DNA of 64,000 nucleotides from Anarhynchus alexandrinus (lineage: Eukaryota; Chordata; Aves; Charadriiformes; Charadriidae). Both the position numbers and the translations under genes were made by a program. The stretch spans positions 481,876-545,875 of the forward strand of contig VUYV01000189.1 in assembly GCA_008711295.1 (NCBI GenBank), written 5' to 3'. Below are positions 1 to 12,155 of this stretch, piece by piece. Below the pieces are notes generated by a model. The model was given only the letters and a program-made list of their open reading frames with translations. It was not told the DNA's origin and did not search any database. Numbering within the stretch: position 1 is the first letter of the stretch; the number at the start of each line of letters is the position of its first letter.

Positions 1-3000
1 ATTCACCCAGGAGCTTGTTACAGTTAATAACCTGTAAAGGGCAAAGGTATTTGGACAATGCACGTTAAATTAGACCTCTATCAATTACTAATAATGTAAG
101 TTATTTCTTCTTTTGTCCTTCAAAGAAATGTCATTTTGTGGAAAAAAAAAATAGAGGTCAGCTTATTTTCCACATGTTTAATTTTTACAGCCAGTGACTT
201 CTTTGTGAATAAATAATATGCCTTGTTCAGAAGACAAGCATCAACTCCGAACAATTATCAAAGACATTAGGATACAACGCTAATGTATTTCATGCTTCAA
301 AAGCTACAGCTGCCAGAAATTCATAGCAATCAATCAACTTTTTTTTTTTTGCTGTTTTTCGTATATTAGCAACGCACCAGGGATAATAATGATGACCCTG
401 CCTGCCCCCACTCTTTCAGATAAATTTACTGGTTATACTGATTCACTTAATGCTCCTCTGTGGCTATTCCATAAGCAGGTACCATTTCAGAAGACAAGCA
501 GCCTCTTATTTCCCTTTCTCTGTAGAATGCTTAATTATTTTTTTTTTCCCAGACAATTTAACACCTTTCTTTGTGTTTAAATAGAATTACCTTTTCTACC
601 ACTGCAATCTGTAAGTTAGAAAGCTAAACAATAGAGCTGCAATAGATAAAGGCTTTGTCTTTCATAGCCTGTCAAGTCATTCTTCAATTCTTTAATAAAC
701 GAAGTCTGGTGATGAGAGCGCGAGCCCTAGTGGAAAGTACTCCCGAAGAGAGAACTTACTCCATTTACTGGAACAAATGTTTGTGCAGCTGAGGTCAGGA
801 AGGTCTTTGGTAAATTCTTGCATGTCGAGTGAATTATTTCAAAACCTGGAAAGCCAAAGATGCCGGGGTTTTCTAGGTCAAGGCTTATACTACAGGCAGA
901 AAAACCTGTATTAAAGGAATTTGCATTATGCGCTGTCTCCATTTAAAAGACTTCAGTTTCCAATCCTGTCTCTCTCGCTTGACCTTCACCCAGAATAGAC
1001 TGTAATAAAAACTGTTTTTATAAGTGACAAAAAGGAAGCACAGGCACTGCAGCTATAACAATGTAAGATTACCTGTGGATTTATGAGTAGGGGATGTTGC
1101 TGCTTTGGTTATAGCAATGAATCTCACTTGCATTAATAAGCAGCATTGTCTCTGCCCTGCCGCCGCGGGGGCAAAGTCATGGGGATGCTCTTCGCCGGAG
1201 CTAGCTGTGTGCTGGCACGAGGAGCTCTGTTTTCTTTCACACTAGATAAAAAAGGAATCGATCTCAAAGAGAAAATGGAAATTACAAAATGCATGTTCAT
1301 AACTTCGCCTTCGGGTTTTTTCCCTGCCCTAAATTACTACTGTATCTACAAGCCAGTTCAAAAGTAGTTTCTCAGAAAAGGAGCCCTCGTCTTTCATGGT
1401 AAAAGAAAGCACCCGAGGCCTTGTGAATATCCTGCCCTTCCTTGCTGTTACTCGGCTAGCCGAGCAATTACAGACCGAATAGATATTCCCCTCCAGATTA
1501 AACTGGCTGCACACAGCTGCCTTCGTGCCTCTCCTCTTGCTTCGGGTGAAATTTGGGCTGAGAGGTGCCCTCGTATCTCCCGTTTACGAAAGAAGGTTGA
1601 GAGGAATGGAAGACTATCAGGACGAGGCAGTGTGATACCGCTCCTTTTGGCTTCGTGCTCTGTGGAATGAAGGAATGATAAATGAGGAAAAATTGTCTGT
1701 AGAAAAATTAAAATAGCCTGACGCAAGTAGAAACTGTGTTAAAGTTATGCTCTGAAATGCAATATTTTTCACATCATATTATATGCTACCCTAATTTTGT
1801 GGTTACTGCTGTAGCAGTTGCGGGCAAGATAGACTTGTACATAGGTTTGTAGACTTAGAAAATACTTCAAAGCTATTTTAACAATTGACTGCTTTTGTGA
1901 GATCAGTAAAATTTTACTATAGATTTTGAAAGTTGTCTTATGTTGATATGTGACTGAAAGATCATTTTTTTCTGATGCTGCAGGAGAGAGGAAAAACGCT
2001 AGTTCACAGTGCTTTAGTACTGCAGTAGTAAAGGGAGAGGAGTAATTTTTATTTTTATGTAGACTTCGAGGATCTCACTTTGAATAGCCATACGTAGAGT
2101 TTGTAATCCGCAACTATGGTGAAGAATACAAATTTAAGAGACTGGTTTTGCTATTAGACGGTTGCTCGTGTTATTAATGTGTCTTTGTGTATGTAACTAC
2201 TTTCCTACATAGACCAGTGCCTGAAACACACCTACTTTTGGTTTTAGGGTACCTCAGGGGTTTGCTTGTTGACATACAATTGCATTCTAGGTAGTTCTGT
2301 TGGACATGCACACGGAGCTATGCTGAGTAGGTTTGACTCCACGTGCCTGGTTCCTTAGGTATTAAGTTAATAGCATTTTCCGGAAAGATATCTAAACTTT
2401 CTTTTACATGGTGCTTGGTGAATAATTTATTGCCAATTGACTACACGTTGCTGCCTGCGATGGTGGCGAGCGATGCGCCCGCTGTGCCCTCGCTCAGGAG
2501 ATGTGAAATGTCTCTGCGTGCTCCGAGCAGTGAGGAATGACCTCTGTTTATTTGCTTATATGAAAGAACAAGTCCATGTTAAAAGGTAATGGAAATAAAC
2601 CCCCTTAATGGCTGTATTGAGACAGTTAGCTGCAATTTAAAAAAAGCCCAACCACCACGCAAAACCACAACAGATTAGGTTTAATATAAAACTAATGAAG
2701 ATGGAAGAGTTCTTGACTTCCATTTCATAACTGCCTTGAAGGTCATGCTTCCTCAGAGATAAGGTATGTAAACAACAGTATCCATCAATCTTTATAAAGC
2801 ATCAAGGAAAGTGGGATGAAACAAAAGGAAGTCTTAAATATTTTTATTGTGCCTGAAAGCAAGCAGCACACTGTCCTAAATACTTAGGAGGCGGCATTAA
2901 GTCCCGTTGTCCAGAATAAGGAAAGAGCGATTCTTTTTCCCCTCTGCACATAAGATGATGAAATAGAAGTTATTTTATTTTGTAGCATCGTCTTCTCAAG

Positions 3001-5411
3001 GTGTGATTTCAAAGCACGGATCGATCTACCTTTTATTTATAAGAGAAGGGGAATATTTGCAATTGATGTAAATTACTAGCAGTGTCCTTGAGATGGCAGA
3101 GTTAGGCCTGTGTGCAGGACCGCTTGTGTGAAGTTGAAGCCAAGTAATTTCTCCAAGGCTTCTCCCTCTTTGAATTTGTGAGTTTCTGGCAGATGCGCCT
3201 TCCCCAGGACTAGAGCTGAAGGATAACATTTAAAAATCTATCAACTTCCATTCAATTACTCCGTTAGCTTCTAAGTCTTAGCTCTTTAAAAAAGATGAAA
3301 GGTTTGGACTGCCAAAAGCAGCGCTTAGCATTTGAGCACACCAACGTGCCTTAAGCCTATTTATTCTGTCTTAATTTGCAGAGTGAAAGCTTTTTGTTTA
3401 TCTGGATCTTCATAACGCATGAGTGGGTCTGCAATGGGTCATAAGTTTATGGAAAAGAAGAGCGATATTTGATCTGGGTCTCTCTCTCTCCCCCTCACCT
3501 TTATTTTTAAATTTTTATTCACTTATCCCTATAAGGTATCTTGGGACAGGGAGAAGTAACTTCCTAATAGTGAAGTGTGGATGCATGTTAGAATCATGGA
3601 AAATCACACAGATGTTCTTCTTGGATACATGTATAAATAGGTGCGATAACTGTGACATGAGCAAAGGTAATTCCTTCATCTGAGTGTTGGTGAGGCTTTC
3701 AGCTGCAGGACTGCTCGTTTTGGTACCGCACTTCTCGGAAAAACATGGATCGAAGACAGCAGGACAGATGCAGGAACAATCTCGGGTCTGAAAATTTGCT
3801 GAAAAAATTTAATCTAACAAAGAAGGTTAAAGGAGACACAGGACAAGTCTCTGGTAATTCAAAAAGAAAGCAAAACAAAAAACATCCCCCGCTCCCCTCT
3901 CACCCCCAACCCAAAATCCCCGAAAAGAAAAGAACACACACTACTCGGGCCGGAGATGAAGGGAATTTTCTTTCTGCAGGGATAATCATTGCTGCACAGA
4001 CAGGAAGGTGCAGGTTATCCTTCATACATGGTTTAAGGAACAAGACAGAAAAGCGTATGTCAAATGTTTCAATATCTGATGTGTTTTGAGGCGGGAGATG
4101 GACCAGATGATCTCTTAAGGTGCTGTGTAGCTGTCCAGTGATCTCTAAACACTAGGTATTTTTTCAAAGTCCTTTAAGCCTAAGGTTGGGCATACTTACA
4201 GCAGTGTTGTGACCTTGGTATAGCTGGTTTGCCGTTTATCTCAAAGGCTTGTAGAGGTCTTCTCTTATGATTCCGATTTTCTATCTGAAAAAAATATTAA
4301 TGAGAAACTTAATGACTACCAGTGGTGGGTTAAAAGGCAGTAGACTGAGTTTACAGCAGGGAGGAATATTATAGAAAAAAACAAACAATCCAGTATCTGG
4401 AGTAGTGCTTATAGTTTTTTTTTTTTTGGCTTTATATTGCAGTGTGGTTATGTCAAAACTTCTATATTTACTGAAATTTTTTTGTATCTCTTCACCAAAG
4501 CATTACTAGTATTCTTTGTTCTTTCCTCTTTTTCTTTGTAGTTGCCTCTTCCCTTTGGCGGGTTGGAAGAAGTAGAATAAAGTGAAAAGATAACCAAAGA
4601 GGAGGTGAAGAAAGGCAAGATAAAAGTAATAGAGACAGTTCAGCTGTGAATTTTAAAAAAAAAAAATACTTGCCCATCTAGTAAAAATGAAGGCACTCGG
4701 AAGAAACGTGACAGAGGGCAGAGAACAAAGGCAGACAGACGTACAGTCAAATACAGAAGATGCGGTCTGTAATTTTTGTCTGATTCCACCCCCTCCTATT
4801 CCTTTCACACGGTGACAGTGAAGCAATACGGGCTTTTAAACAAAAAGCACACCTCTGGCAGAGCCCCAGAGTTCTGTGTACTTAATGATAAGTGCACTTT
4901 TATCTAAAAAGTACAAAGCGCTGAACTGAAGTCTTCCAGTCCATCTAAGAATGTACGTAGCTGCTTTGCCTTCAGAGCACGGCTGGGGCCGAGCCACTTA
5001 ATTTCCCCTGTTCTGGGGAGAATAGTGTGTAATGGCTGCGTTCGCCGCACGGGCTGAGCCGCACTGGTGGTGGTGGTGGTGATGATGGAGAAAGTGGATT
5101 CTGAAGATTTGCCCCCAGAATCTTTCTTGAATCCCATCTTCCCTGAGATGGGGAGATGTCAGCCCTAGCTAGACGCTACCTGCATGGTCAGAAGATGACA
5201 TACGCTTCCCTGTGGCTGGTGTGGGGTATTCCCATGGGGCCCAGCCCCGGTTTTTTCAATCTCCCAATAGCCGGTCTGCTAGGGATAACGTATCCAGAGG
5301 TCAAGGTTGATGTGCTGGTGTTTCTGGTTCACAGTTTAAAGGCTGTAAACAAGCGAATTTCTTTGCTGGTGGAGTGTCCCTCCTGCCTGCCCATGATAGG
5401 TTGGGTTTTTT

Positions 5412-5441
5412 GGGGGAGGACTTGGGGGGTGGTGGGTTGGG
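5412..5441 (+). other. Possible G-quadruplex motif
   Basis: Four runs of three or more G (5, 6, 3 and 3 long) are separated by loops of 7, 4 and 2 bases, which fits the usual G3+N1-7 rule. It is isolated in otherwise AT-rich DNA and has no promoter or gene beside it that I can identify. Confidence 0.4.
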
Positions 5442-6770
5442 AGTGTTAATTTTCTGTTATCTTTGTTGTGTGTTTTTGAGAAAAAAGAAACTCCAGACTT
5501 GGCAAAGACTCATTTGCCTTGGTCTTCTGAAATATTTCCTTAAAATTATCGTTGTAAGAAGTTCAGTAGTTGCTGTTCTGCGGTTGCTTAAGTTACACCT
5601 CCTCGCAGCACCATAATTTAGGAGAGGAAACATAACTCTCTGTAAACCCCTATTAAAAACCCAAACACCTCCGCTCCCCACACACTAGCAAAATCCTTGC
5701 AGTGAAGAAGCAACATTTTATTCTTACGTTATGCTGCTATTACTTGAATTTCTGAGCAATCCTTTCAGTACTTTGAGTAGTATTGACACAATTAGAAGTG
5801 TAAACAAGACCTAAAAGGAGTATAATTGCTGCCGCCTTACTTGGAGGGCAGTTCCTGGATCCCTTGAGCGTGCTGGTGCCACCTTGCTGGGATTAACATC
5901 TGCTAGATGGGACAATATGGGTCTAAAGGTGGTCTTTCAGAAAATGTCATTCCAGAAGCAAAACACAAATACAGAGATTTTTTTTTTTTCCCCAAACTGT
6001 AATTATATTGGTCAAAACTTACTGCCTTTATTCGCTCAGTATTATTACTATTATTATATGTAATTATTATGCAATTTAATAATGCAGTACAAGTTGTACA
6101 GGATTATAAATATTATATGATACAGCAGTATTACTATTTTCTCAGTAGCTTTCTTCTGATCTTACTTCCCAATCTTTTATCTTGTTCAGTTCTTCTTTCT
6201 TTTCCACACTTTTCATACCAACTGGATAAACTGAAACGGGGTAATATGCTACTCCTTTTCACGCCGTTTCATCCCATGGTGCCCCACCACTCTTTTCTGT
6301 GGGTCGCATCTAATGGGCTCTCTCAGGTATGTATTATTTCAGTAAGTTCTGTGCAACACTTTTTTGATGTGTGTATGTGTTTTGAAATAATATGCGTGCT
6401 GAAAGCGTGCTTTATCTCTGAAGCTATGGTATACAGCGATTCAGGCTTTGGTACGCAGCCTGAACAGCTAACCCTCACTTTCACTTACCGAATTTTGATT
6501 TAGGATTGATTATGTTCTCTTCTTTATTAATAAAAAAAACAACAAACCCCAAGCAAAGGAAGCGCCCCCCCTGTCCCAAGCCCAAACCAAATTAAACCGA
6601 AGAAAACCCCAAAACTTGCAGAAACAATTGGACTGAGACACTGCCACATGTGATTATAATAGTGTTGATTCGGCTTCAGTTTTTAAAGCCAACAGAAATG
6701 TTTAAGGAGTTGTAAGCTTTTTTTTCGGGAATTAATATGATTCTCAATTTTGTCCAGTGATTGTTGAAAT

Positions 6771-6818
6771 TAATATATCACATATAATATATGTTATATT
6801 ATATATTATAGTCACATA
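6771..6818. repeat. AT-rich, partly palindromic tract
   Basis: Almost pure A/T with repeated 'tatatt/aatata' words that can fold back on themselves ('tataatatatgttatatta'). It is low-complexity sequence and I infer no function. Confidence 0.5.
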
Positions 6819-7219
6819 TCCCTAATTTATGTAACTTGTCTTCAGTTAAGATGGCTCCTAGTCTTTATTATTTATGGGAACATATTCTTCATAAATGAGA
6901 CAGCCTTCTATGCTAACATATCAGCCTTTGTATGTTTTGCTTTCCAAGCTTAGGAGTGGTGACAAGTACTGTTTCTTTTATGGGCTCGAACGTTCATAAA
7001 TTCTCCAGCCACTCGGAAGAGAAGTGAACAATTATTTGGAGGGGAGAAAAAAAGCTTCCAACATAGAGCTGAAATGAGTCGAGCGGTTGAAGGACATGTG
7101 AATTACTGCCCTAATGTTGTCAGTCTTAAAAATTTCAAGGTGGAAACGGGTATCTTAATTATGGGTCTTCATAAAACTAATAGCTTGCAAGTGGTTGTGC
7201 AGCAGCTTTATTTGCCTAC

Positions 7220-7350
7220 GAGTGTATTTAAGAGCCGTTTAGATGTGGTGTTGGGGGATATGGTGTAGGGGAGAACTTGGTAGAGTAGGGTAGATGGTTG
7301 GACTCGATGATCCCAAGGGTCTCTTCCAACCTAGACAGTTCTATGATTCT
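7220..7350 (+). mobile_element. CR1 LINE fragment, 3' end only
   Basis: Starts within the last codons of CR1 ORF2 ('tttaagagccgtttagatg') and runs to the terminal 'agttctatgattct'. It is heavily 5'-truncated, as is usual for CR1. From 'gatgtggtg' to its end I see a single difference from the copy ending at 14234, so the two belong to the same subfamily and are close in age. It cannot move by itself. Confidence 0.9.
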
Positions 7351-9457
7351 AAGACTAAAACTTAACACAATTGACACACACCCAATTAAAAAAATACGGG
7401 GAAGTTGGCTTTCGCTGTTAAAGTCTTTCTTGTAATGAAGCATGTGACGGGAGTTGTACAGACAAGTATTAAGAGGAAGTTTAGAAAAGAAACTGAAAGG
7501 AATTAACTGCTTAAATTTCTTTGGAGAGGAATTAATTTTTTACCTTTCTTGGTGCATACAGAGTTTTGCCTAATCTCCTAAGATACTCGCTGTGTGAATG
7601 AAGACTGACTTTGAGAAAGAAGTTTTTTAGAACTTTTTATACTTCTCTGAAAATACCAGTGCTCAATTATAGCACTCTAAATCTTTGAGTTGTGAAAGTC
7701 CTGAGTGACTTTCTTTATAAAATAGGATGTATTATTTGGATGTGTCAAGAATAACTGGACTTGCATTAAAAATGCTCTGGTGTCAAAATCAAATAATGAC
7801 CATGAATACGGACAGAGAATGATGGGAAATAATTTTCTTTTAAAATAATTTTCTTCTAAAAAGCGTTAACAGCACTGTTCCAACTGCAAGTACTATCTGC
7901 TGATATTTTAAATATGGCACAACAATAAAGACCCCCCACCCCAAAAAAAAAAATTAACATAAAGAAATGTAAATCTGTGCTAGTAATAAAAAATAATTTT
8001 GAGTATAATGTTATATTTTATATGCTATCTGAACCATCTCACTATATTTATATGCTTGTAATTTAGCCTAACCTGTACTTTCTGCAGTCATCAATATAAG
8101 AAGAACCCAGTGAATGAGTACCTATTCCATGCAAGATCTATGGCCTGGGGACAATTTTATTTTACTCATAAATTTTAATATCCATTCTCTGCTGCAGTGA
8201 AAATAATGAGCCTGTGGTGGTTTTGTCCATCATTACAGAGAACTTTTTTTGAAAGCCGTAAAAAGGAGTTGTGACTGATTGGAATTGACCCATGAATCTG
8301 AGACTAGGCTTTTTCTCAATTTTTTTGTCAAATGTCAAGCAGCCTTTGGACAGCATTAGCTTCTGTCTGGCCATGATAATGATCTTTCTTTTTTCCATTC
8401 ATGTTAATTCCTTGATCCTTTGTTAGAAAAAGAAGGGATAAAATTAGGTTGGTTTTTTTTTTTTCACTTGAATAGCAAAGTATGGTTTTGGTTTTGCTCT
8501 AAAATGAATCACTGGAATTTTTACCTTATATTTGATCATGAATTTGATTAAAAATCATATTCTGAGGATCACTAGCAATCAAGCTGAGTAATTCTTGTTG
8601 GATTTTGGTGCAGTTTTGTTGCCAAACTACCTTCGACTCCTCTAAAAAATCTAAACCATATTTTGCTAATGATCGCTGGTAGAAGATAATTGTGACTTTA
8701 AGATTTCTTCAGTCCACATATGGAAGATGGAGTGGGAGTCTGCCGTCAAAAAAACCTCCGTAGTTCACACTCTCTCTGAAGGATCCTCTGCCAATATTGG
8801 GTGAACGTGTATCCACCAGATAAATACAGCACAGTAAATGTGCTTCTCTGAGCGCAAGACATCTACTGGGCTGGGTGAAAGCAATCAGTGAGGGGGGTTC
8901 TCGGGCCTCCAAAAATCCTGTCGTTCATATCAATACTGACAGTTTGGCTCCCAAGTTTTGAAATGCTGATCGCCTTCTATTTGGTGTTTAAAAAGAAATT
9001 TAAGGCCAAGCTAATAAGGAACTTAATGCTCAGGTTGCAGCTGTGCATGATTATTTCAGTTGCACAAATCATAATTTTTTGTGGGGATATTTCAAACGAT
9101 GTATTAAAAAAAGGGGGGGTTGGATAGTAAAAGACAGATCAGGAAAAGCACTAGTAGACTTTCTCGAAATGAAAAGTGAATTTTCTTATAACAGTGCATG
9201 GAATAAATCCCTGTATTGCACATTAAGTAAGTTTACCTCGCAGAAGGATTGTATTTTATCCGCTAAAAAAGCTTCCCTAATGATTCACAAATCTTGCTAT
9301 GCTATTTTCAAGATTAATGCTGCTTTCGACCCTCAATCTTGTTCTCTAGAAATATATACCACTCTGGGTTTCATGTTGTCTAAATTCAGAAGTGTTAATT
9401 CCTTCTGCTATGTCATGAAACATCTGTCTGAGGGTCGGGGATGATGAGGAAATCGTA
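7351..9457. other. Non-coding; possible 3' UTR of the minus-strand candidate gene
   Basis: AT-rich DNA with no convincing open frame of its own. It lies just downstream, on the minus strand, of the stop codon at 9458-9460, so part of it may be 3' untranslated sequence of the candidate gene. The plus-strand frame over 9043-9444 looks like chance and has no recognisable family. Confidence 0.4.
8156..8161 (-). promoter_or_regulatory. Candidate polyadenylation signal (AATAAA)
   Basis: AATAAA on the minus strand about 1.3 kb past the stop codon at 9458, with an ATTAAA on the same strand at about 8172. It is the first such hexamer I found downstream of the candidate last exon. The region is AT-rich, so a chance match is quite possible. 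Confidence 0.2.
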
Positions 9458-9754
9458 CTAATCACTGTCACTGCATCCCAAATATCTATGTCCTGAAAGT
9501 TTGGCCCTGTTCTCTTTCACTCTAGTGTGCTTTTTAAAGTTGTTGGAATACTTGATGTTCAGCAGTTCTTTGAGCAGCACATTCTGCCCAAAGGGGAAGG
9601 GTAAAGCAAGTTGGCTTTGATGAAAAGCAGTGGCTTTGATTGCCTTCATCTCCTGGGGCCCGGTCAGAGACTTGAGGCTGGTGCCCGCCGAGAGCAGGCC
9701 CGCGTGCAGGCTTGCTTCCTCAGACAGCTGGGTTTCATCGAAATGAATTATTTC
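9458..9754 (-). CDS. Candidate last coding exon of an unrecognised gene
   Basis: Open frame of 98 codons ending in TAG at 9460-9458, starting in phase 0 directly after an AG acceptor (intron end CTCAG at 9759-9755). By my hand count GC is about 57% at third and 37% at second codon positions. The exon keeps four CpGs around 'cacgcgggcctg', unlike the surrounding AT-rich DNA. This is what a constrained coding exon looks like. The protein begins EIIHFDETQLSEE, has an amphipathic middle (NVLLKELLNIKYSNNF) and a basic, then acidic tail ending GCSDSD. I see no signal peptide or membrane segment and do not recognise the family. A CR1 copy begins five to six bases upstream of the exon. The phase-0 start fits the phase-0 donor of the exon at 12050-12155. 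Alternatives are a recent processed pseudogene or, less likely, chance. Confidence 0.6.
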   Translation of the reverse strand, partial: EIIHFDETQLSEEASLHAGLLSAGTSLKSLTGPQEMKAIKATAFHQSQLALPFPFGQNVLLKELLNIKYSNNFKKHTRVKENRAKLSGHRYLGCSDSD

Positions 9755-9759
9755 CTGAG

Positions 9760-10002
9760 ATGGCTTCAAACTGGAAGAGGGCAGGTTTAGATTGAACATG
9801 AGGAAGAAGTTTTTCCCTGTGAGGGTGGTGAGGCACTGTCCCAGGTTGCCCAGAGAGGGTGTTGAGGCCCCATCCCTGGAGGTGTTCAAGGCCAGGCTGG
9901 AGGTGGCCTTGGGCAGCCTGGTCTGGTGGGAGGTGTCCCTGCCTATGGCAGGGGGGTTGGAACTCGATGATCTTCAAGGTCCTTTCCAACCTAAACCATT
10001 CT
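9760..10002 (+). mobile_element. CR1 LINE fragment, antisense to the candidate gene
   Basis: Begins inside the ORF2 tail ('tggcttcaaactggaagagg'), continues through 'cctatggcaggggggttgg' and stops at 'aaccattct' against the NN gap, so the terminal octamer repeats are missing. It belongs to the same subfamily as the copies at 33143, 35071, 42983 and 55349. For the minus-strand candidate gene it lies in the last intron, almost touching the exon, and it supplies the pyrimidine-rich stretch 'ctgccctcttccag'. Confidence 0.9.
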
Positions 10003-10004
10003 NN
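10003..10004. other. Assembly gap (NN) between two CR1 copies
   Basis: Two undetermined bases. They join a CR1 copy that lacks its last bases to another copy of the same subfamily that starts mid-element. The join is more like an assembly seam than a real junction. Confidence 0.9.
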
Positions 10005-10196
10005 CTGTGAGGGTGGTGAGGCACTGTCCCAGGTTGCCCAGAGAGGTTGTTGAGGCCCCATCCCTGGAGGTGTTCAAGGCCAGGCTGGACGTGGCCTTGG
10101 GCAGCCTGGTCTGGTGGGAGGTGTCCCTGCCTATGGCAGGGGGGTTGGAACTCGATGGTCTTCAAGGTCCTTTCCAACCTAAACCAGTCTATGATT
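10005..10196 (+). mobile_element. CR1 LINE fragment, second tandem copy
   Basis: Starts abruptly inside the element at 'ctgtgagggtggtgaggc' and runs to 'aaccagtctatgatt'. It overlaps in content with the copy before the gap. I see about four differences, including 'agagaggttg' versus 'agagagggtg', 'ggacgtggcc' versus 'ggaggtggcc' and 'gatggtctt' versus 'gatgatctt'. It may be a second insertion or an alternative version of the same one. Confidence 0.85.
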
Positions 10197-12049
10197 ATAG
10201 GTACTCCTTATTTACAGCCGAGTTTCCCTTTTCGTTCAAATGACGTAGATTATTTTTATTTTTCATCTCTCTGTTCCTGCTCTGACCTTGATCTGCCCTT
10301 TTTGGTTACTGAATTCGAAATCGTGGTCACTCTCTGTCCTGTGGGTGCTCCCGCCACTTGTGGCTCCTCATTGCCGCCCTTTTCCTCAGTGCGTTTCCCC
10401 AGTGCCAGATCCCATTTCCCAGCAGAAACAGGCTGGCCCCAGTGGGCGGGCTGGCGGGGATCTGGGCCAGAGAGAGCATTTCACAGTGTCACGTGTTAAA
10501 ACTTTGCTCCGAAGCCGTGTACTTACCCTTTAAATAAACACATTGTTCTGACAGCGTCACAGATTTTGACGCGTACGCGCTTTTCCTAACCCATCTGTGC
10601 AGTACTTCTCACCCTAATTGACGCGATCCTTCCTGCTCACCCACTGCTGTCTGCTTTTTTGTCACTGCTTATAAAACCAGCAGCTGATGATGTTCTTTTT
10701 TCATAATTTTTGAAGGTCACTTTCTGTGGCAAGACGTGTCTGCATCTGCTCTGTCGGTGCCCCCACTTTGGTGTTCAGACGCCTATTTCTGTCTTCTTTC
10801 ATCAATTTCTTTTCTGTGGAAGGAAAATAATAAACAGAAACCTAATATAATAAGTGTTGATACTCTTTAAATATAAGTCAGGATTGAAAAAACCCAATTA
10901 TTTCTTTGAGCGCTAAGAGCCGCTGGTTTAACATCTGTAATTATTCATTTTAATAACTAAGATGATTAGTTAATTTTATATAGGTCAGATTGCTTGGTAT
11001 GTTACATTAAATTGCAAAAATATTACAACTGGGATATGATCCCCAAATGATATTAAATTATTCTGTTTGCAACCCTCCCCCCCAAATCTCTCCTGTTTGC
11101 CAATATACCCTATTTCTTAATTCTCGTTATTTCCCACTTACAGGCAGCGTACGAATCTGCTCTCACTTTGTATTCCTGACAGGTCTATTTTTTGAAGGGA
11201 ATTTTAATGTAGGTCAAATTCTTAAACTTTATTATGGATTACAGTCAGTCGTTTGAAGTTTAAATTAGTGGCCAGTTTTCTTTGATTTCTTCGAATCTCT
11301 GCACTTTCACTCTTAAGGAGAACTTCTCTTGCCAGTGAGGAGGCTTAAAGCAAACAAACAAAACCTCTCTCAATTTTAAATAAGAAAATTGGAAAAGATC
11401 TTAAAATCTTAAAACGTCTTAAAATTTGTTCTTTTTTACTGTTACTTTTATTGCAATATACTTTATGTTTCAAAATAGAGTTAAACCTAAAACACTTAAA
11501 ATTTCCATTCGTAAAGTTTGAGCTGAAAACCACCAAAAATGTAACAACTTTTTAGAAAATATTTTGAAAATGAAAAGGGTATATTTTTTATAAACTCCAT
11601 GAGTATTTGTTTTTTTTTTTATAAACTCCATGAGTTAATTGTTTTCATGAATAATATTAATAATAAAAAGGCTACTAAGCTCTCAGTTGAGGTTTACGGG
11701 GGTGATTTTTAATGTGGGTCTGTCTTCCAGTTAAAGCTTCATAAGACCTCCAAGAATCATGAAGATGGCTAAAAGGGTGATAAACCGATTTGCGGTTTGC
11801 CTCCAGCTTTCCATCCTTCAGGGGATACTCGGTTCATATTTCTTCGGGACTAGGAGTTTAGTTTGGGGGTTTCTTTTCCTCTCTCTGGCGTCTCTAAAGC
11901 TGGGTATCGAAGTCTGCCCTGGTCATCCTTAGGTCTCTTTGTAGCCAAGGAGGAGGAAAAGGCACTTCCAGTGGCGGTTTACTCCGATCCAAGAAAATTG
12001 TTGAAGTTGTGTGAAATAAATTCTTTCTGTGGCTGCTGCTCCTCTTTAC
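10197..12049. other. Non-coding, probable intron of the candidate gene
   Basis: No convincing coding frame or repeat apart from the short duplication at 11584-11635. Mostly AT-rich, with a run of T-rich and A-rich words between 10850 and 11700. If the exon model is right, this is the distal part of the intron between the exons at 12050-12155 and 9458-9754. Confidence 0.4.
11584..11635 (+). repeat. Short direct duplication
   Basis: The words 'tttttataaactccatgag' occur twice about 30 bases apart, separated by 'tatttg' and a T run. It looks like a local tandem duplication that was probably helped by the T tract. Confidence 0.7.
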
Positions 12050-12155
12050 CTTCTCTAGCTTTAGATTCATGGAATCATGGAATTGTCCATGATTGTTGGC
12101 ACAGTGACTCTTTTGGGACATTGATTTATGCTTCATCGAAGGGGGAAAAACCATC
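12050..12155 (-). CDS. Candidate internal coding exon (phase 2 in, phase 0 out)
   Basis: A 106-base block on the minus strand. It is preceded by a strong acceptor (pyrimidine-rich 'cttttttctgttctgttttag') and ends at GAGAAG|GTAAAG, a fair donor. Only one of the three frames is open through it, and that frame enters with one base completing a codon and leaves in phase 0. It encodes 35 residues rich in Lys, His, Asn and Met, ending MNLKLEK. By hand count GC is about 49% at third and 29% at second codon positions, which favours coding. Both phases fit the candidate neighbours: the exon at 12771-13088 ends in phase 2 and the one at 9458-9754 starts in phase 0. I recognise no domain. The frame also runs on past the donor to a stop near 11894, so it could instead be a chance frame. 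Confidence 0.4.

Larger units (their letters stand above)
1..7219. other. Non-coding sequence, no gene recognised
   Basis: AT-rich sequence with short poly-A/T tracts and a short GGT run at about 5065-5087. All open frames are short, and none shows a domain, a codon bias or a believable pair of splice sites. A faint match to a CR1 3' end ('agatgatctcttaaggt') lies near 4100 but is too short to call. The segment could be intergenic or intronic. Confidence 0.6.

Noticed and set aside
6069..6503. 144-codon plus-strand frame
   Set aside because: The composition is Phe/Leu/Ser/Tyr-rich, as expected from T-rich DNA. There is no domain and no Kozak-like start.
12068..12095. 'catggaatcatggaat' looked like CR1 terminal repeats
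   Set aside because: The neighbouring bases do not continue as CR1. The words lie inside the candidate exon at 12050-12155.
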